64,000 nucleotides of DNA from an uncultured Paludibacter sp. Its GTDB lineage: Bacteria; Bacteroidota; Bacteroidia; Bacteroidales; Paludibacteraceae. Below are positions 34,914 through 44,623 of this stretch, piece after piece; the stretch's first letter is position 1, and every line of letters begins with the position of its first letter. Where the stretch lies: positions 16,309-80,308 of the forward strand of contig CALCBD010000048.1 of assembly GCA_937897985.1 (NCBI GenBank). The letters run 5' to 3'. The notes under the pieces were generated by a model. The model was not told the DNA's origin. It worked only from the letters and a program-made list of their open reading frames with translations, and did not search any database. Made by a program: the position numbers and the translations under genes.

Positions 34914-35900
34914 ATGATTGGAATTGAAATTGTCGGATTAGTGGCGCTGGGTATAATTTTGCTGCTATTCTTTTATTATGTGCCGTTTCTACTCTGGATT
35001 TCGGCCAAGGTTTCGGGAGTGAATATTTCGCTGATACAGTTGTTTTTGATGCGGATTCGTAAAGTGCCGCCACACACCATTGTTGCCTGTATGATTGAAG
35101 CGCATAAAGCTGATATTCAGGAAGTAAAACGTGACGGACTCGAAGCTCATTATTTGGCCGGCGGTCATATCGAAAGGGTTACACATGCTTTGGTATCTGC
35201 TTCGAAAGCCAATATCGATTTAACATTCAAAATGGCAACTGCTATTGACCTTGCAGGTCGTGATGTTTTTCAGGCCGTACAAATGTCGGTTAATCCCAAG
35301 GTAATTGATACTCCGCCGGTAGCGGCTGTCGCCAAAGATGGAATTCAGTTGATTGCGAAAGCCCGTGTTACCGTTCGCGCCAATATCAAACAATTAGTGG
35401 GTGGTGCCGGCGAAGAAACAATTTTAGCCCGCGTCGGCGAAGGAATAGTTTCGTCTATCGGTTCATCCGAATCGCACAAGAGTGTACTCGAAAATCCCGA
35501 CTCAATTTCAAAATTAGTATTGAAAAAAGGGCTGGATGCCGGTACTGCTTTCGAAATTCTCTCGATTGATATCGCCGATATCGACATTGGTAAGAACATT
35601 GGTGCTCAACTGCAAATGGATCAGGCTGAAGCCGATAAGAATATTGCACAGGCGAAAGCTGAAGAGCGCCGGGCTATGGCTGTATCGCTCGAACAGGAAA
35701 TGAAAGCCAAATCGCAGGAAATGCGCGCCAAAGTAATCGAAGCCGAAGCCGAAGTGCCAAAAGCCATGGCCGAAGCATTCAGAAGTGGTAACCTTGGAAT
35801 CATGGATTATTACAAAATGAAAAATATTGAAGCTGATACCTCGATGCGTGAAAGTATTGCCAAACCCGCCGGAGGTACAGCTACAAAGGGAAATAAATAG
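34914..35900 (+). CDS. floA: flotillin-like protein FloA (UPF0365)
   Basis: 328 aa. An N-terminal membrane hairpin (about 5-30) is followed by the SPFH-type domain (VPPHTIVACMIEAHKADI, LAGGHIERVTHALVSA, VIDTPPVAAVAKDGIQL) and a helical Ala/Glu-rich region (KAEERRAMAVSLEQEMKAK) that forms the flotillin coiled coil. FloA scaffolds functional membrane microdomains at the inner membrane. It is encoded with the NfeD-like protein and closed by a terminator at 35919-35963. Length and motifs are normal. Confidence 0.94.
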   Translation: MIGIEIVGLVALGIILLLFFYYVPFLLWISAKVSGVNISLIQLFLMRIRKVPPHTIVACMIEAHKADIQEVKRDGLEAHYLAGGHIERVTHALVSASKANIDLTFKMATAIDLAGRDVFQAVQMSVNPKVIDTPPVAAVAKDGIQLIAKARVTVRANIKQLVGGAGEETILARVGEGIVSSIGSSESHKSVLENPDSISKLVLKKGLDAGTAFEILSIDIADIDIGKNIGAQLQMDQAEADKNIAQAKAEERRAMAVSLEQEMKAKSQEMRAKVIEAEAEVPKAMAEAFRSGNLGIMDYYKMKNIEADTSMRESIAKPAGGTATKGNK

Positions 35901-35918
35901 CGGGTTTTACAAAGTTTC

Positions 35919-35963
35919 AATCAGAACGGTGAGAATTTTTTCAATCCGTTCTGATTTTTTTTG
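35919..35963 (+). terminator. rho-independent terminator of nfeD-floA
   Basis: Eleven-base arms 35919-35929 and 35946-35956, a 16-base loop, then eight Ts; 19 bases after the floA stop. Confidence 0.88.
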
Positions 35964-36166
35964 GCTGAATTGAAAAATGTCTTAGTTTTTGAATGTTTTT
36001 AATGTTGCTAAATATTTTATATTTAAATAGTTGTGATAAAGTATGAATTTTTTTGTGCTCACTTAATAAATCCGAAAAAAGGAAAGCAAAAAACAATATT
36101 ATTTCACAGTTAATTCAAACTTTTTTATTTACTTTGCTGTTACAAATTTTAAATTAAACAAAGAAT

Positions 36167-36352
36167 ATGGAAAAAAAATTGCGTCGTTCACGCAATCAAA
36201 TGATTGCCGGTGTTTGTGCTGGAATAGCCGACTATTTTAATCTGGATCCAACGATAGTGAGAGTGGTTTATGTGTTACTTTCTGTTATATCTGTAGGTTT
36301 TCCGGGTGTTTTGCTATATATAATTTTAATGCTGATAATGCCATTGGAATAG
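36167..36352 (+). CDS. PspC domain protein
   Basis: 61 aa, a bare PspC domain: basic N-terminus KKLRRSRNQMIAGVCAGIAD, then YFNLDPTIVRVVYVLLS and a second hydrophobic helix ending LMLIMPLE. PspC is an inner-membrane stress sensor of the phage-shock response in enterobacteria; single-domain forms like this are common in Bacteroidota and their partner is not known. No pspA is nearby. uvrB follows after 40 bases in the same direction, so read-through is possible. Confidence 0.88.
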   Translation: MEKKLRRSRNQMIAGVCAGIADYFNLDPTIVRVVYVLLSVISVGFPGVLLYIILMLIMPLE

Positions 36353-36392
36353 TTTCCACTCACTATTTACCCGAAATTTTTCAACCGTTTTT

Positions 36393-38396
36393 ATGCCTTT
36401 CAAACTTAGTTCTCCTTTTCGTCCTACAGGTGATCAACCTGAAGCAATCAAACAGTTGGTTGAAGGCTTAAATGCAGGTATTCCCTTTCAAACCCTGCTC
36501 GGTGTAACCGGGTCGGGGAAAACCTTCACGATTGCCAATGTAGTGACCGAAATTAACCGACCAACATTAGTTCTGAGTCATAATAAAACCCTGGCAGCAC
36601 AGCTCTACAGTGAGTTTAAGAATTTTTTTCCCGAAAATGCGGTTGAATATTTTGTTTCCTATTACGATTATTATCAGCCGGAAGCTTATTTGCCTGTAAG
36701 CGACATTTATATCGAAAAAGATTTGTCTATCAATCAGGAAATTGAAAAATTAAGGCTGGCAACCACATCTTCTTTGCTTTCGGGCAGGCGCGATGTGTTG
36801 GTGGTCTCATCAGTTTCGTGTCTGTATGGTATTGGTAATCCGGACGATTTTACAAGCAATGTGATTGAAATCAGAAAAGGGCAGAAATTAGTACGTAATG
36901 TTTTTCTTCGTTCGCTGGTCGATAGTCTGTACACACGAAATGAGATTGAATTAAATCGGGGAAATTTCAGGGTAAAAGGTGATACTGTCGACATTTTTCC
37001 TGCTTATACCGATTTTATTGTACGTGTAGTTTTCTGGGGTGACGAAATTGATGAGATTTTGACGGTTGAACCTGTTAACCTTAAGGTAACCGAACAGTTT
37101 GATGCCTACAAGATTTATCCGGCCAGTATTTTTGTAACCACCAAAGAAAGGATAGCACAGGCAATTCAACACATTGAGCGCGATATGGCTTTACAGGTGG
37201 ATTATTTCCGGGCAGCAGGCAAGGATTACGAAGCCAAACGAATTTACGAACGGGTGAATTATGACATCGAGATGATTAAAGAATTAGGTTATTGTTCGGG
37301 AATAGAGAATTATTCACGCTATTTCGATGGTCGCCCTCCGGGAAGCCGCCCTTTCTGTTTGCTCGATTATTTCCCCAAAGATTATTTAATGGTGATTGAT
37401 GAGAGTCATGTCACTGTTCCCCAAATACGTGCCATGTATGGCGGTGATGCTGCCCGTAAGGCAAATCTGGTTGAATACGGCTTTAGGTTACCCTCGGCAA
37501 AGGACAACAGACCATTGAAGTTCGAAGAATTTGAAACGCTGAATCCGCAGACTATTTATGTAAGTGCTACCCCGGCCGATTATGAACTGGCCAAAAGTGA
37601 AGGTATTATCGTTGATCAGCTTATTCGTCCCACCGGTTTGCTCGATCCTGTAATCGATGTTCGTCCGAGCCTTAATCAGATAGATGACCTGATGGAGGAA
37701 ATAAGGGTAAGAGTGGAGAAGAATGAACGGGTTTTGGTGACCACACTTACAAAACGAATGGCAGAAGAACTAACCGATTATTTATTGAAATACGGAGTTA
37801 AGTGCAATTATATTCACTCCGATGTTGATACGCTCGACAGGGTTCAGATCATGGAAGATCTGCGGCGCGGAGTTTATGATGTGCTGGTAGGTGTAAATTT
37901 ACTGCGTGAAGGGTTGGATTTACCCGAAGTTTCGTTAGTGGCAATTTTAGATGCCGATAAAGAAGGTTTTCTGCGTTCCAACCGCTCACTGACACAAACT
38001 GCCGGGCGTGCAGCACGTAACCTTGAAGGAAGAGTGATTATGTATGCCGATAAAATTACCGACAGTATGGCTAAAACCATAAGTGAAACGAACCGGCGCA
38101 GAGAAAAACAACTTGCTTACAACGAGGCTCACGGGATTACTCCTACAGCCATAACCAAGGGCGAACGGAATTCGTTCAGTAAAGCTGAACCGGATGCTTA
38201 TATCGAACCGGATAATTCGCGATCAATTGCAGCCGACCCTGTAGTTCAGTACATGACAAAACCTGCACTCGAAAAAGCCATTGCCCGTACCAAAAAAGCC
38301 ATGCAGGAAGCTGCTAAAAAGCTTGAATTCCTTGAAGCTGCGCAGTTGCGCGATGAAATGTTCAGACTGGAAGAAATACTGAAAGGGAGAGAATAA
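36393..38396 (+). CDS. uvrB: excinuclease ABC subunit B
   Basis: 667 aa helicase-like component of nucleotide excision repair; it receives damaged DNA from UvrA, verifies the lesion and recruits UvrC. The Walker A motif GVTGSGKTF is at about 38-45, the beta-hairpin that clamps DNA reads YYDYYQPEAYLP, motif II is DESHVTVPQI, and helicase motifs V/VI are GVNLLREGLDLPEVSLVAILD and QTAGRAARN. The C-terminal UVR domain (LEKAIARTKKAMQEAAKKLE) binds UvrC. Complete and normal. It converges on prfC with a gap of 20 bases. Confidence 0.97.
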   Translation: MPFKLSSPFRPTGDQPEAIKQLVEGLNAGIPFQTLLGVTGSGKTFTIANVVTEINRPTLVLSHNKTLAAQLYSEFKNFFPENAVEYFVSYYDYYQPEAYLPVSDIYIEKDLSINQEIEKLRLATTSSLLSGRRDVLVVSSVSCLYGIGNPDDFTSNVIEIRKGQKLVRNVFLRSLVDSLYTRNEIELNRGNFRVKGDTVDIFPAYTDFIVRVVFWGDEIDEILTVEPVNLKVTEQFDAYKIYPASIFVTTKERIAQAIQHIERDMALQVDYFRAAGKDYEAKRIYERVNYDIEMIKELGYCSGIENYSRYFDGRPPGSRPFCLLDYFPKDYLMVIDESHVTVPQIRAMYGGDAARKANLVEYGFRLPSAKDNRPLKFEEFETLNPQTIYVSATPADYELAKSEGIIVDQLIRPTGLLDPVIDVRPSLNQIDDLMEEIRVRVEKNERVLVTTLTKRMAEELTDYLLKYGVKCNYIHSDVDTLDRVQIMEDLRRGVYDVLVGVNLLREGLDLPEVSLVAILDADKEGFLRSNRSLTQTAGRAARNLEGRVIMYADKITDSMAKTISETNRRREKQLAYNEAHGITPTAITKGERNSFSKAEPDAYIEPDNSRSIAADPVVQYMTKPALEKAIARTKKAMQEAAKKLEFLEAAQLRDEMFRLEEILKGRE

Positions 38397-38416
38397 ATCT
38401 CCAAATTTAAGATTTC

Positions 38417-39994
38417 TTAAAACTCCGAAGAAAAATGAAAACGGATATTTTTGAAGTCGTTTTGAGCCATTTGAAGGACATAACCCGAATCGGCCATAAA
38501 AACATCGCGTCCTTCTTTGTCCACTGCCATAAATTGAGCTTTACGTTTTTTGAAATTTTCAAGTTCGGTGGCATCGTCACTTTCTATCCAGCATGCTTTA
38601 TAAAGTGAAATTGGTTCCCAACGGCATTGTGCTCCGTATTCGTGAAGTAATCTGTATTGTATGACTTCAAACTGGAGTTGACCAACTGTACCGATGATTT
38701 TACGACCGTTGTATTTATTGATAAACAGCTGAGCCACACCTTCGTCCATAAGTTGATTGATGCCTTTGTCTAATTGTTTGGTTTTCATGGGGTCGGCATT
38801 CTCAATGTATTTAAACATTTCAGGTGAGAAGCTCGGAATACCTTTGAAATGCAGTTCTTCTCCGCCGGTCAGCGTATCACCTATTTTGAAATTGCCGGTG
38901 TCAGGTAAACCAACAATATCGCCGGCATAAGCTTCGTCCACTGTTTCTTTTTTCTGAGCCATAAAGGCAGTAGGAGAGGAGAAGCGCATCATTTTCCCAT
39001 GACGCACATGTTTGTAGTTGACATTTCGTTCAAATTTTCCTGAACAAACTTTGATAAAAGCAATGCAACTCCTGTGATTAGGATCCATATTAGCGTGAAT
39101 CTTAAACACAAAACCTGCAAATGCTTCTTCGTAGGGATTAACCTCACGTTCCTGAGTTTGAACAGGACGGGGTGAAGGTGCAATTTCAACAAAACAATCA
39201 AGCAATTCCTTAACACCGAAAGTATTCAGAGCACTTCCAAAAAATACGGGAGCCAGCGAACCTGCAAGGTATTTCTGCAGATCAAATTCCGAATAAACAC
39301 CGTTGATAAGCTCCATATCTTCGCGAAGTTTTGATGCATCGGCATTACCCACCAAATTGTCTAATTCCGAACTGTTGATGTCCGACAAAGCTATTGATTC
39401 ACTGATAGTTTGTTTGTTGGGTGTATAAAGCTCCAGGTTATCTTTATAAATATTATACACACCTTTAAATGCAAAACCCTGATTAATAGGCCAGCTAAGC
39501 GGGCGAACAGCGATACCTAATTCAGCTTCAAGTTCGTCCAGCAAGTCGAAAGGATCTTTACCTTCGCGGTCCATTTTGTTTACAAAAATCATGACCGGAG
39601 TGTTTCTCATCCGGCAAACTTCCATCAGTTTACGGGTCTGCGCTTCCACCCCTTTGGCTGTGTCCACCACAATAATAACACTATCTACAGCAGTAAGTGT
39701 ACGGTAAGTATCTTCAGCAAAATCCTGGTGACCGGGAGTGTCGAGAATATTGATTTTAAAATCGCGGTATTCAAAACCCATTACCGAAGTAGCTACCGAA
39801 ATACCACGTTGCTTTTCGATTTCCATCCAATCGGAAGTGGCAGTTTTTTTAATTTTATTCGATTTTACGGCACCTGCCACATGAATAGCACCACCAAAAA
39901 GTAATAATTTCTCGGTTAAAGTTGTTTTCCCGGCATCAGGATGGCTGATAATGGCAAATGTTCGGCGGCGTTGTATTTCGGATGTTAATGACAT
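38417..39994 (-). CDS. prfC: peptide chain release factor 3
   Basis: 525 aa translational GTPase that removes RF1/RF2 from the ribosome after peptide release. G1 is SHPDAGKTTLTEKLL (Lys23), G3 DTPGHQDFAED, G4 NKMDREGKDP. The switch-I region KTATSDWMEIEKQRGISVATSV and the RF3-specific C-terminal domain (GTVGQLQFEVIQYRLLHEYGA) distinguish it from EF-G. Its upstream region (39995-40474) holds the MITE-like element. Normal in length and motifs. Confidence 0.96.
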   Translation of the reverse strand: MSLTSEIQRRRTFAIISHPDAGKTTLTEKLLLFGGAIHVAGAVKSNKIKKTATSDWMEIEKQRGISVATSVMGFEYRDFKINILDTPGHQDFAEDTYRTLTAVDSVIIVVDTAKGVEAQTRKLMEVCRMRNTPVMIFVNKMDREGKDPFDLLDELEAELGIAVRPLSWPINQGFAFKGVYNIYKDNLELYTPNKQTISESIALSDINSSELDNLVGNADASKLREDMELINGVYSEFDLQKYLAGSLAPVFFGSALNTFGVKELLDCFVEIAPSPRPVQTQEREVNPYEEAFAGFVFKIHANMDPNHRSCIAFIKVCSGKFERNVNYKHVRHGKMMRFSSPTAFMAQKKETVDEAYAGDIVGLPDTGNFKIGDTLTGGEELHFKGIPSFSPEMFKYIENADPMKTKQLDKGINQLMDEGVAQLFINKYNGRKIIGTVGQLQFEVIQYRLLHEYGAQCRWEPISLYKACWIESDDATELENFKKRKAQFMAVDKEGRDVFMADSGYVLQMAQNDFKNIRFHFSSEF

Positions 39995-40123
39995 GTATTA
40001 AAATTGAAAATAAATTTCGGACTGTATTATTCGGAATTTTTAAGGGTGCAAAAGTACTCAAAAAAAACCAATTTTCAAATCCGTTACTATTACATAAACC
40101 AGACTGAATAAACAGAAAATTAT

Positions 40124-40355
40124 AAATAATGCGAATCAGGAGTTGAATTACTTTATTCAGTTAGCCGTTTCAGTTTATTTCTTTTTCCCGAAATTAAGAT
40201 ATCAGGGCTATACCCCTCAGATTTATCTGCCTATTCAAAGTTACAAAGATGTCACAGCTACGCTGCTTAATACTAAATTTTAGGGGCGCAGCTCTGACAT
40301 CTTATTTATTTAAACAGGAACTAAAAACAATTTCAACTCCTGATTCGCATTATTT
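40124..40355. mobile_element. MITE-like element with 24-bp perfect terminal inverted repeats
   Basis: The 24 bases at 40124-40147 (start AAATAATGCGAATCAGG) are repeated perfectly in inverted orientation at 40332-40355. Between them a second inverted repeat, 40247-40260 against 40290-40303, matches in 13 of 14 bases. There is no reading frame of note in the 232 bases. This is the layout of a small non-autonomous transposable or structured repeat. Only one copy is in the window, so its mobility is unproven. Confidence 0.6.
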
Positions 40356-40420
40356 ACAGAGAAAGTAAAACAGAGTCTGTTCTATGAAAGAAACAATAGC
40401 ACTAATAGTCTTAAAACAAA

Positions 40421-40452
40421 ACAGCCCGAATCAAATGACTGATTCGGGCTGT
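40421..40452 (-). terminator. rho-independent terminator of the M16 peptidase gene
   Basis: Thirteen-base arms 40421-40433 and 40440-40452 with a six-base loop; on the minus strand it is followed by a T-rich run. It lies 22 bases past the stop codon. Confidence 0.88.
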
Positions 40453-40474
40453 AATTTTTAAACGTTTGTTTATA

Positions 40475-43291
40475 TTATTCGGCAGGTAGCATTACTACTT
40501 CGAGCACATTTTTCTGATCTACCATTTTCTTCAAAGTAGATTGAATCAGTTCAGGAGTTAATGCTTCAACTGAAGCTTTATAATCGGTAACCAGATTCAG
40601 CTTATCCTGATAGAAACGTACAACTGCCGCATCCCACCAGTTATTTTCGGCTAAATCTTCAGTGTACTTTTTAAGCATATTTTCCTTTACTTTCTGCAGG
40701 TCATCAGCTCTTGGACCCTGGGCAACAATTTGATTTACTTCATCGTAAATAATTCCCATCAGTTTATGTTGTTTTTCGGGGTCGGTGTCGAACTGCATCA
40801 TCAAAGTTGCTTCGTCGACAGGAGTATTGTTCATTGAACCTCTTACGCCAACTCCATACGATCCGCCTTCTTTTTCACGGATGCTTTCGAGATACCTGAT
40901 ATTCAGGATACTGCCGATAGCTGTCAATACAGTTCTGTTGGTCATATTGAAAGGTAAGGAAGCACTGAATAAAATGAAGTTGGAAGCTTTTTTCACTTTC
41001 ATTTCTTTTTTGAAATAATCCTTTACTTCTCCTTTTGGCTTACGGATATTGTTGTCGGTGAATTTTTCACCACCTTTTGCTGATTTCAAACCACCAAGGT
41101 AAGTGCATACCGCATTTTTAACAGCCGGATTTTTTGTATCGACATTACCGGTAAATACGAAAGTAAAATCGGCAGGTACAGCAAATCTTTCTTTGAAGAT
41201 TGCTAAAGCTTTGTCCTGATTCAATTTGTCGATTGTTTGCAGATTGATAATTACAGTACGTGGATTTCTGTTGTTGACCAGCATATTCACTGAATCGGAA
41301 AATGCTTTACGTGGATCACTTGCACTGTTGGCCAAACTTGCACGATACATGTTAATTAATGCTTTATATGAATTATCGTCCTTACGCGGAGCTGTGAAAT
41401 TCAGATAAATCAGTTGAAGCATGGTTTCGAAATCGTTGACTGACGAACTTCCGTCAAAACCTTCTTCGTATCCGCTGATAGTTGGGGTAACTTTTGCAAT
41501 TTTGCCTGTCAGCAATTTGTTGAGTTCAATCTGATTGTATTCACCCAAACCATTGTTGCCGATTATACTTGTTGCCATCATAGCCGATGGTAAATCTTCC
41601 GCATTTTTAACTTTGGATAAACCACCTTCACTGAATGCTGACAATAAAATTTCGTCTTCTTTAAATTTAGTAGGTTTAAAAATCACTTTGATGCCGTTGC
41701 TGAGCAACCATTCTTCTGTACCCAGCACACTGTTGGTCGAAACTTTTTTAACTGTTCCGGCAGCAGGGATTTTGCTGATCAGTGGTTTATTCAGATTTTC
41801 TTCGGCTTTAGCTGTGAGCTCAGCTTTTTTGCTTGCATCGATAGCCTGTCTGATTTCGGCTTCGGCTGGTACTTTTACAGCTTCTTTTTCGGGAGCCATG
41901 ATCGAAACAATCAGGTTTTTATCGGTAACATAACCTTTTGCCAGCTGATTGACCATGTCGGCTGTTATGCGCGGCAACAGCATTTGCATGGTTTGGTATT
42001 CCCATTCGATACCCGGAATCAGTTCATTGCTCAGGAAATTGCGTACATACTCACGAATCAGGTTTTGACTTTTCTGATTTTCACGGTCTTTATAAGCTGT
42101 TTCGGTATTTTTCAGCAAGTCGGTTTTGGCGCGTTCGAGTTCCGAATTTGTAAAACCAAATCTTTTTACTTTTTCGGCTTCGAGCAGTGCTGCATTGAGT
42201 CCCTCCATTTCGCGTCCTTCATTAGGAATGACAAGAATCTGGAAAGCATCTTTCGATTTAACAAGTTCATCATAAGTAGCATATCCACCTACAAATGGTG
42301 CATTGGCCTGTTGTGTGATTTCATCAAAACGGTTACCGAGCATCATCGAAATCAGATTATTCATGAGGCTCATTACATATCCACCCATCGATTTTTTTAC
42401 TTCAACCGGCAATTTATCATGTTTGTATTCAAGTTCAATTCTTGTCATACGGGCTTCTTTGTCTTTTACGATTGCAATGATAGGTTCATCGTTGTCGTTA
42501 ATTGTAAAGACAGTTCTTTCAGCAGGATTAACCGGTTTTGGTATGTCGGCAAACATGGATTTTATTCTGGCTTCAACTTTATCAACATCGACATCACCTA
42601 CTACTAAAATAGCCTGTTGATCAGGGCGATACCATTTTTGGTAATAGTCGCGTAAGGTCTTGTGTGAGAAATTGTTGATAACAGCAGTGTCGCCGATTAC
42701 ATCGCGTTTAGCATATTGTGACCCCGGATATTTCAATTTGTTCGATTCTTTCCACATACGTCGTTCAGCTCCGGCACCGGTACGCCATTCTTCGCGAATA
42801 ACACCACGTTCGGCATCGATTTCAGTGTCAAGTAATGAAACGTAGCCCGACCAGTCGTGCAAAACGAGCAATGCGCTGTCGATGATACTTTCGCGTATTG
42901 TCGGTACAGCCGAGAGATTGTAAACAGTTTCGTCCAGCGAAGTGTAAGCGTTGATGTTAGCTCCGAATTTAACACCAATTTTTTCGAAATAGTTTATAAT
43001 TCCCTTGTCGGGGAAATTTTTAGTTCCGTTGAAACACATGTGTTCCAGGAAATGAGCCAATCCATTCTGATCGTCATTTTCGAGGATAGAACCAACATTC
43101 TGAGCTATGAAAAACTCAGCACGCTCTTTGGGCAACTTGTTGGCACGAATGTAATACGTCAGACCATTATCCAACTTCCCGTAACGTACCTTCGGATCCA
43201 TGGGAACCGCCGGTGCCTGTTGGGCATACATAGCTGCTGAACTTAAAAACAGCACGCTTAAAATAACAGATTTAATAAATCCTTTTTTCAT
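40475..43291 (-). CDS. M16 family zinc peptidase, two-domain, secreted
   Basis: 938 aa with a signal peptide ending at AMYAQ. The inverted zinc motif HFLEH is at 80-84, followed by the second glutamate in RGVIREEW about 75 residues on, as in pitrilysin/insulinase peptidases. A second M16 half (from about residue 515, LSNGIKVIFKPTKFKEDEILL) lacks HXXEH and is the expected inactive partner that completes the chamber. The RYLESIREKEGGSYGVGV motif near the C-terminus binds substrate. It degrades peptides in the periplasm or at the outer membrane. Monocistronic. Confidence 0.93.
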   Translation of the reverse strand: MKKGFIKSVILSVLFLSSAAMYAQQAPAVPMDPKVRYGKLDNGLTYYIRANKLPKERAEFFIAQNVGSILENDDQNGLAHFLEHMCFNGTKNFPDKGIINYFEKIGVKFGANINAYTSLDETVYNLSAVPTIRESIIDSALLVLHDWSGYVSLLDTEIDAERGVIREEWRTGAGAERRMWKESNKLKYPGSQYAKRDVIGDTAVINNFSHKTLRDYYQKWYRPDQQAILVVGDVDVDKVEARIKSMFADIPKPVNPAERTVFTINDNDEPIIAIVKDKEARMTRIELEYKHDKLPVEVKKSMGGYVMSLMNNLISMMLGNRFDEITQQANAPFVGGYATYDELVKSKDAFQILVIPNEGREMEGLNAALLEAEKVKRFGFTNSELERAKTDLLKNTETAYKDRENQKSQNLIREYVRNFLSNELIPGIEWEYQTMQMLLPRITADMVNQLAKGYVTDKNLIVSIMAPEKEAVKVPAEAEIRQAIDASKKAELTAKAEENLNKPLISKIPAAGTVKKVSTNSVLGTEEWLLSNGIKVIFKPTKFKEDEILLSAFSEGGLSKVKNAEDLPSAMMATSIIGNNGLGEYNQIELNKLLTGKIAKVTPTISGYEEGFDGSSSVNDFETMLQLIYLNFTAPRKDDNSYKALINMYRASLANSASDPRKAFSDSVNMLVNNRNPRTVIINLQTIDKLNQDKALAIFKERFAVPADFTFVFTGNVDTKNPAVKNAVCTYLGGLKSAKGGEKFTDNNIRKPKGEVKDYFKKEMKVKKASNFILFSASLPFNMTNRTVLTAIGSILNIRYLESIREKEGGSYGVGVRGSMNNTPVDEATLMMQFDTDPEKQHKLMGIIYDEVNQIVAQGPRADDLQKVKENMLKKYTEDLAENNWWDAAVVRFYQDKLNLVTDYKASVEALTPELIQSTLKKMVDQKNVLEVVMLPAE

Positions 43292-43583
43292 TTTTTGGTG
43301 ATTTTGTTATTAATTAATATGTTTGTACTCAAAATTGAAAAAACACAGTTTATAATTCACAAAGAAAAGTCTTTTTTCGCAATAATCAAAATTTTTTTAT
43401 TGTTTTTCGATAAAATAATGTTAAAAAGATGATTATGCTAAATATAAAACCGTGATTGAACAAAAACAGTTTGAATTCAGCTTTTCAGTGAATATAATTA
43501 TAAACAATAACAACAATAATTTTCATTCGTTTTAAAAACTATTGAAAACTGAATAATTTATTAATTTTTCATCTCATAAAACA
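43292..43583. other. divergent promoter region between the M16 gene and msrC
   Basis: 292 strongly AT-rich bases. No TAnnTTTG element, hairpin or coding sequence could be supported on either strand. Confidence 0.4.
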
Positions 43584-44075
43584 ATGTCAGAAGAACTTAA
43601 AATATCGAATAACATTAGCAAGGAAGAAAAATACATCGAACTTTTGCCACAAATAGAAGCTCTGATTGGATATGAAGAAAATTTAACCGCAAATCTGGCG
43701 AATATTGCGGCAGCACTTCATCAAACATTTTCGTGGTGGTGGGTGGGATTTTATATGGTTGAAAATGAAGAACTCGTTTTGGCTCCGTTTCAGGGTCCGA
43801 TTGCCTGTACACGAATAAAATACGGACGCGGTGTTTGCGGGACGGCGTGGAAAGAATCGAAAAGCCTGTTGGTACCTGATGTTGAAAAATTTCCCGGACA
43901 TATTGCCTGTAGCAGCTTATCCGTTTCCGAAATTGTAGTTCCTGTTTTCGGCAAAACAGGTCAGGTAGCAGGAGTACTGGATGTTGACAGTGAGAAATAC
44001 GATGTGCTTGACGAAACCGATATAAAGTATCTCGAAGAAATCAGCAAGCTGATTACCAAAAAACTGCCGAATTAA
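43584..44075 (+). CDS. msrC: free methionine-R-sulfoxide reductase (GAF domain)
   Basis: 163 aa, one GAF domain. Reduces free methionine-R-sulfoxide, using thioredoxin to recycle. The three conserved cysteines of the fRMsr family are present: Cys75 (GPIACTRI), Cys85 (GRGVCGTAW) and Cys109 (GHIACSS), as is WWWVGFYM. These separate it from ligand-binding GAF domains. The last 33 codons and about 15 bases beyond are duplicated 530 bases downstream. Monocistronic; no terminator seen. Confidence 0.92.
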   Translation: MSEELKISNNISKEEKYIELLPQIEALIGYEENLTANLANIAAALHQTFSWWWVGFYMVENEELVLAPFQGPIACTRIKYGRGVCGTAWKESKSLLVPDVEKFPGHIACSSLSVSEIVVPVFGKTGQVAGVLDVDSEKYDVLDETDIKYLEEISKLITKKLPN

Positions 44076-44623
44076 AATAAAACATAGATTTGATACTAAA
44101 TTTCTTTAGTCAAATGACAAGAATTCATTTACGATTGATATTCATTAAAACAGAACGCAAATTTGCGCTGATGAGGCTGATTATAAAACGGATTTCAATA
44201 CAGGCAAACCGGTATGATTACAGGATGGTGACAAAATCTTATCCCGTTGGCGGGATTTAAATCCAAATAATTCAGTTTTAAACAGATTATTATTAGTGTC
44301 AGTCAGCTAAATTCTTGTCATTCAGCGTTCTGTTTTTTTTTGTTGAGTGCTGAAAATTAACTGAATTTTTGAAATCAACAGATTGTTTTAATATTTCAAT
44401 ATGAGTTAATTGTTTGGTTTTCAGATTAAGGGATGTTTACCGGAACTAACAGTGATAGCCTGTACGTTGTTAAAATCCGATCACGGAGTACGTTGAACAG
44501 CGTGGACGGAATCGAAGTTGTCAGTGAGAAATACGGTGCGCTAGACGAAACCGATATAAAGTATCTCGAAGAAATCAGCAAGCTGATTACCAAAAAACTC
44601 CCGAATTAAAATAAAACCTGAAT
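44076..44623. other. intergenic region with a duplicated msrC tail
   Basis: 548 bases between msrC and the convergent hydrolase gene. The only recognised content is the msrC 3' fragment at 44509-44616; the sequence before it (44090-44500) shows no coding potential, and a small hairpin around 44239 (ATCCCG...CGGGAT) is the only structure noticed. Confidence 0.7.
44509..44616 (+). pseudogene. duplicated 3' fragment of msrC
   Basis: From 44525 on the sequence repeats 43989-44082 with about five changed bases, including the stop codon (here 44607-44609) and the AAATAAAAC after it. The reading frame is kept (SEKYGALDETDIKYLEE), but there is no start or GAF body before it, so it is a dead copy of recent origin. 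Confidence 0.88.

Larger units (their letters stand above)
39995..40474. other. intergenic region between prfC and the M16 peptidase gene
   Basis: 480 bases. 39995-40123 should hold the prfC promoter; 40124-40355 is a MITE-like element; 40421-40452 is the terminator of the M16 gene. No coding sequence seen. Confidence 0.7.

Noticed and set aside
36360..36392. Terminator between the PspC gene and uvrB
   Set aside because: No stem could be found in the short gap, so read-through is left open instead.
41984..42620. Long plus-strand frames opposite the M16 peptidase gene
   Set aside because: Mirror frames of a conserved gene; composition is that of antisense translation.
44235..44252. Small hairpin ATCCCG/CGGGAT as the msrC terminator
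   Set aside because: It is 160 bases past the stop, short, and not followed by a T tract.
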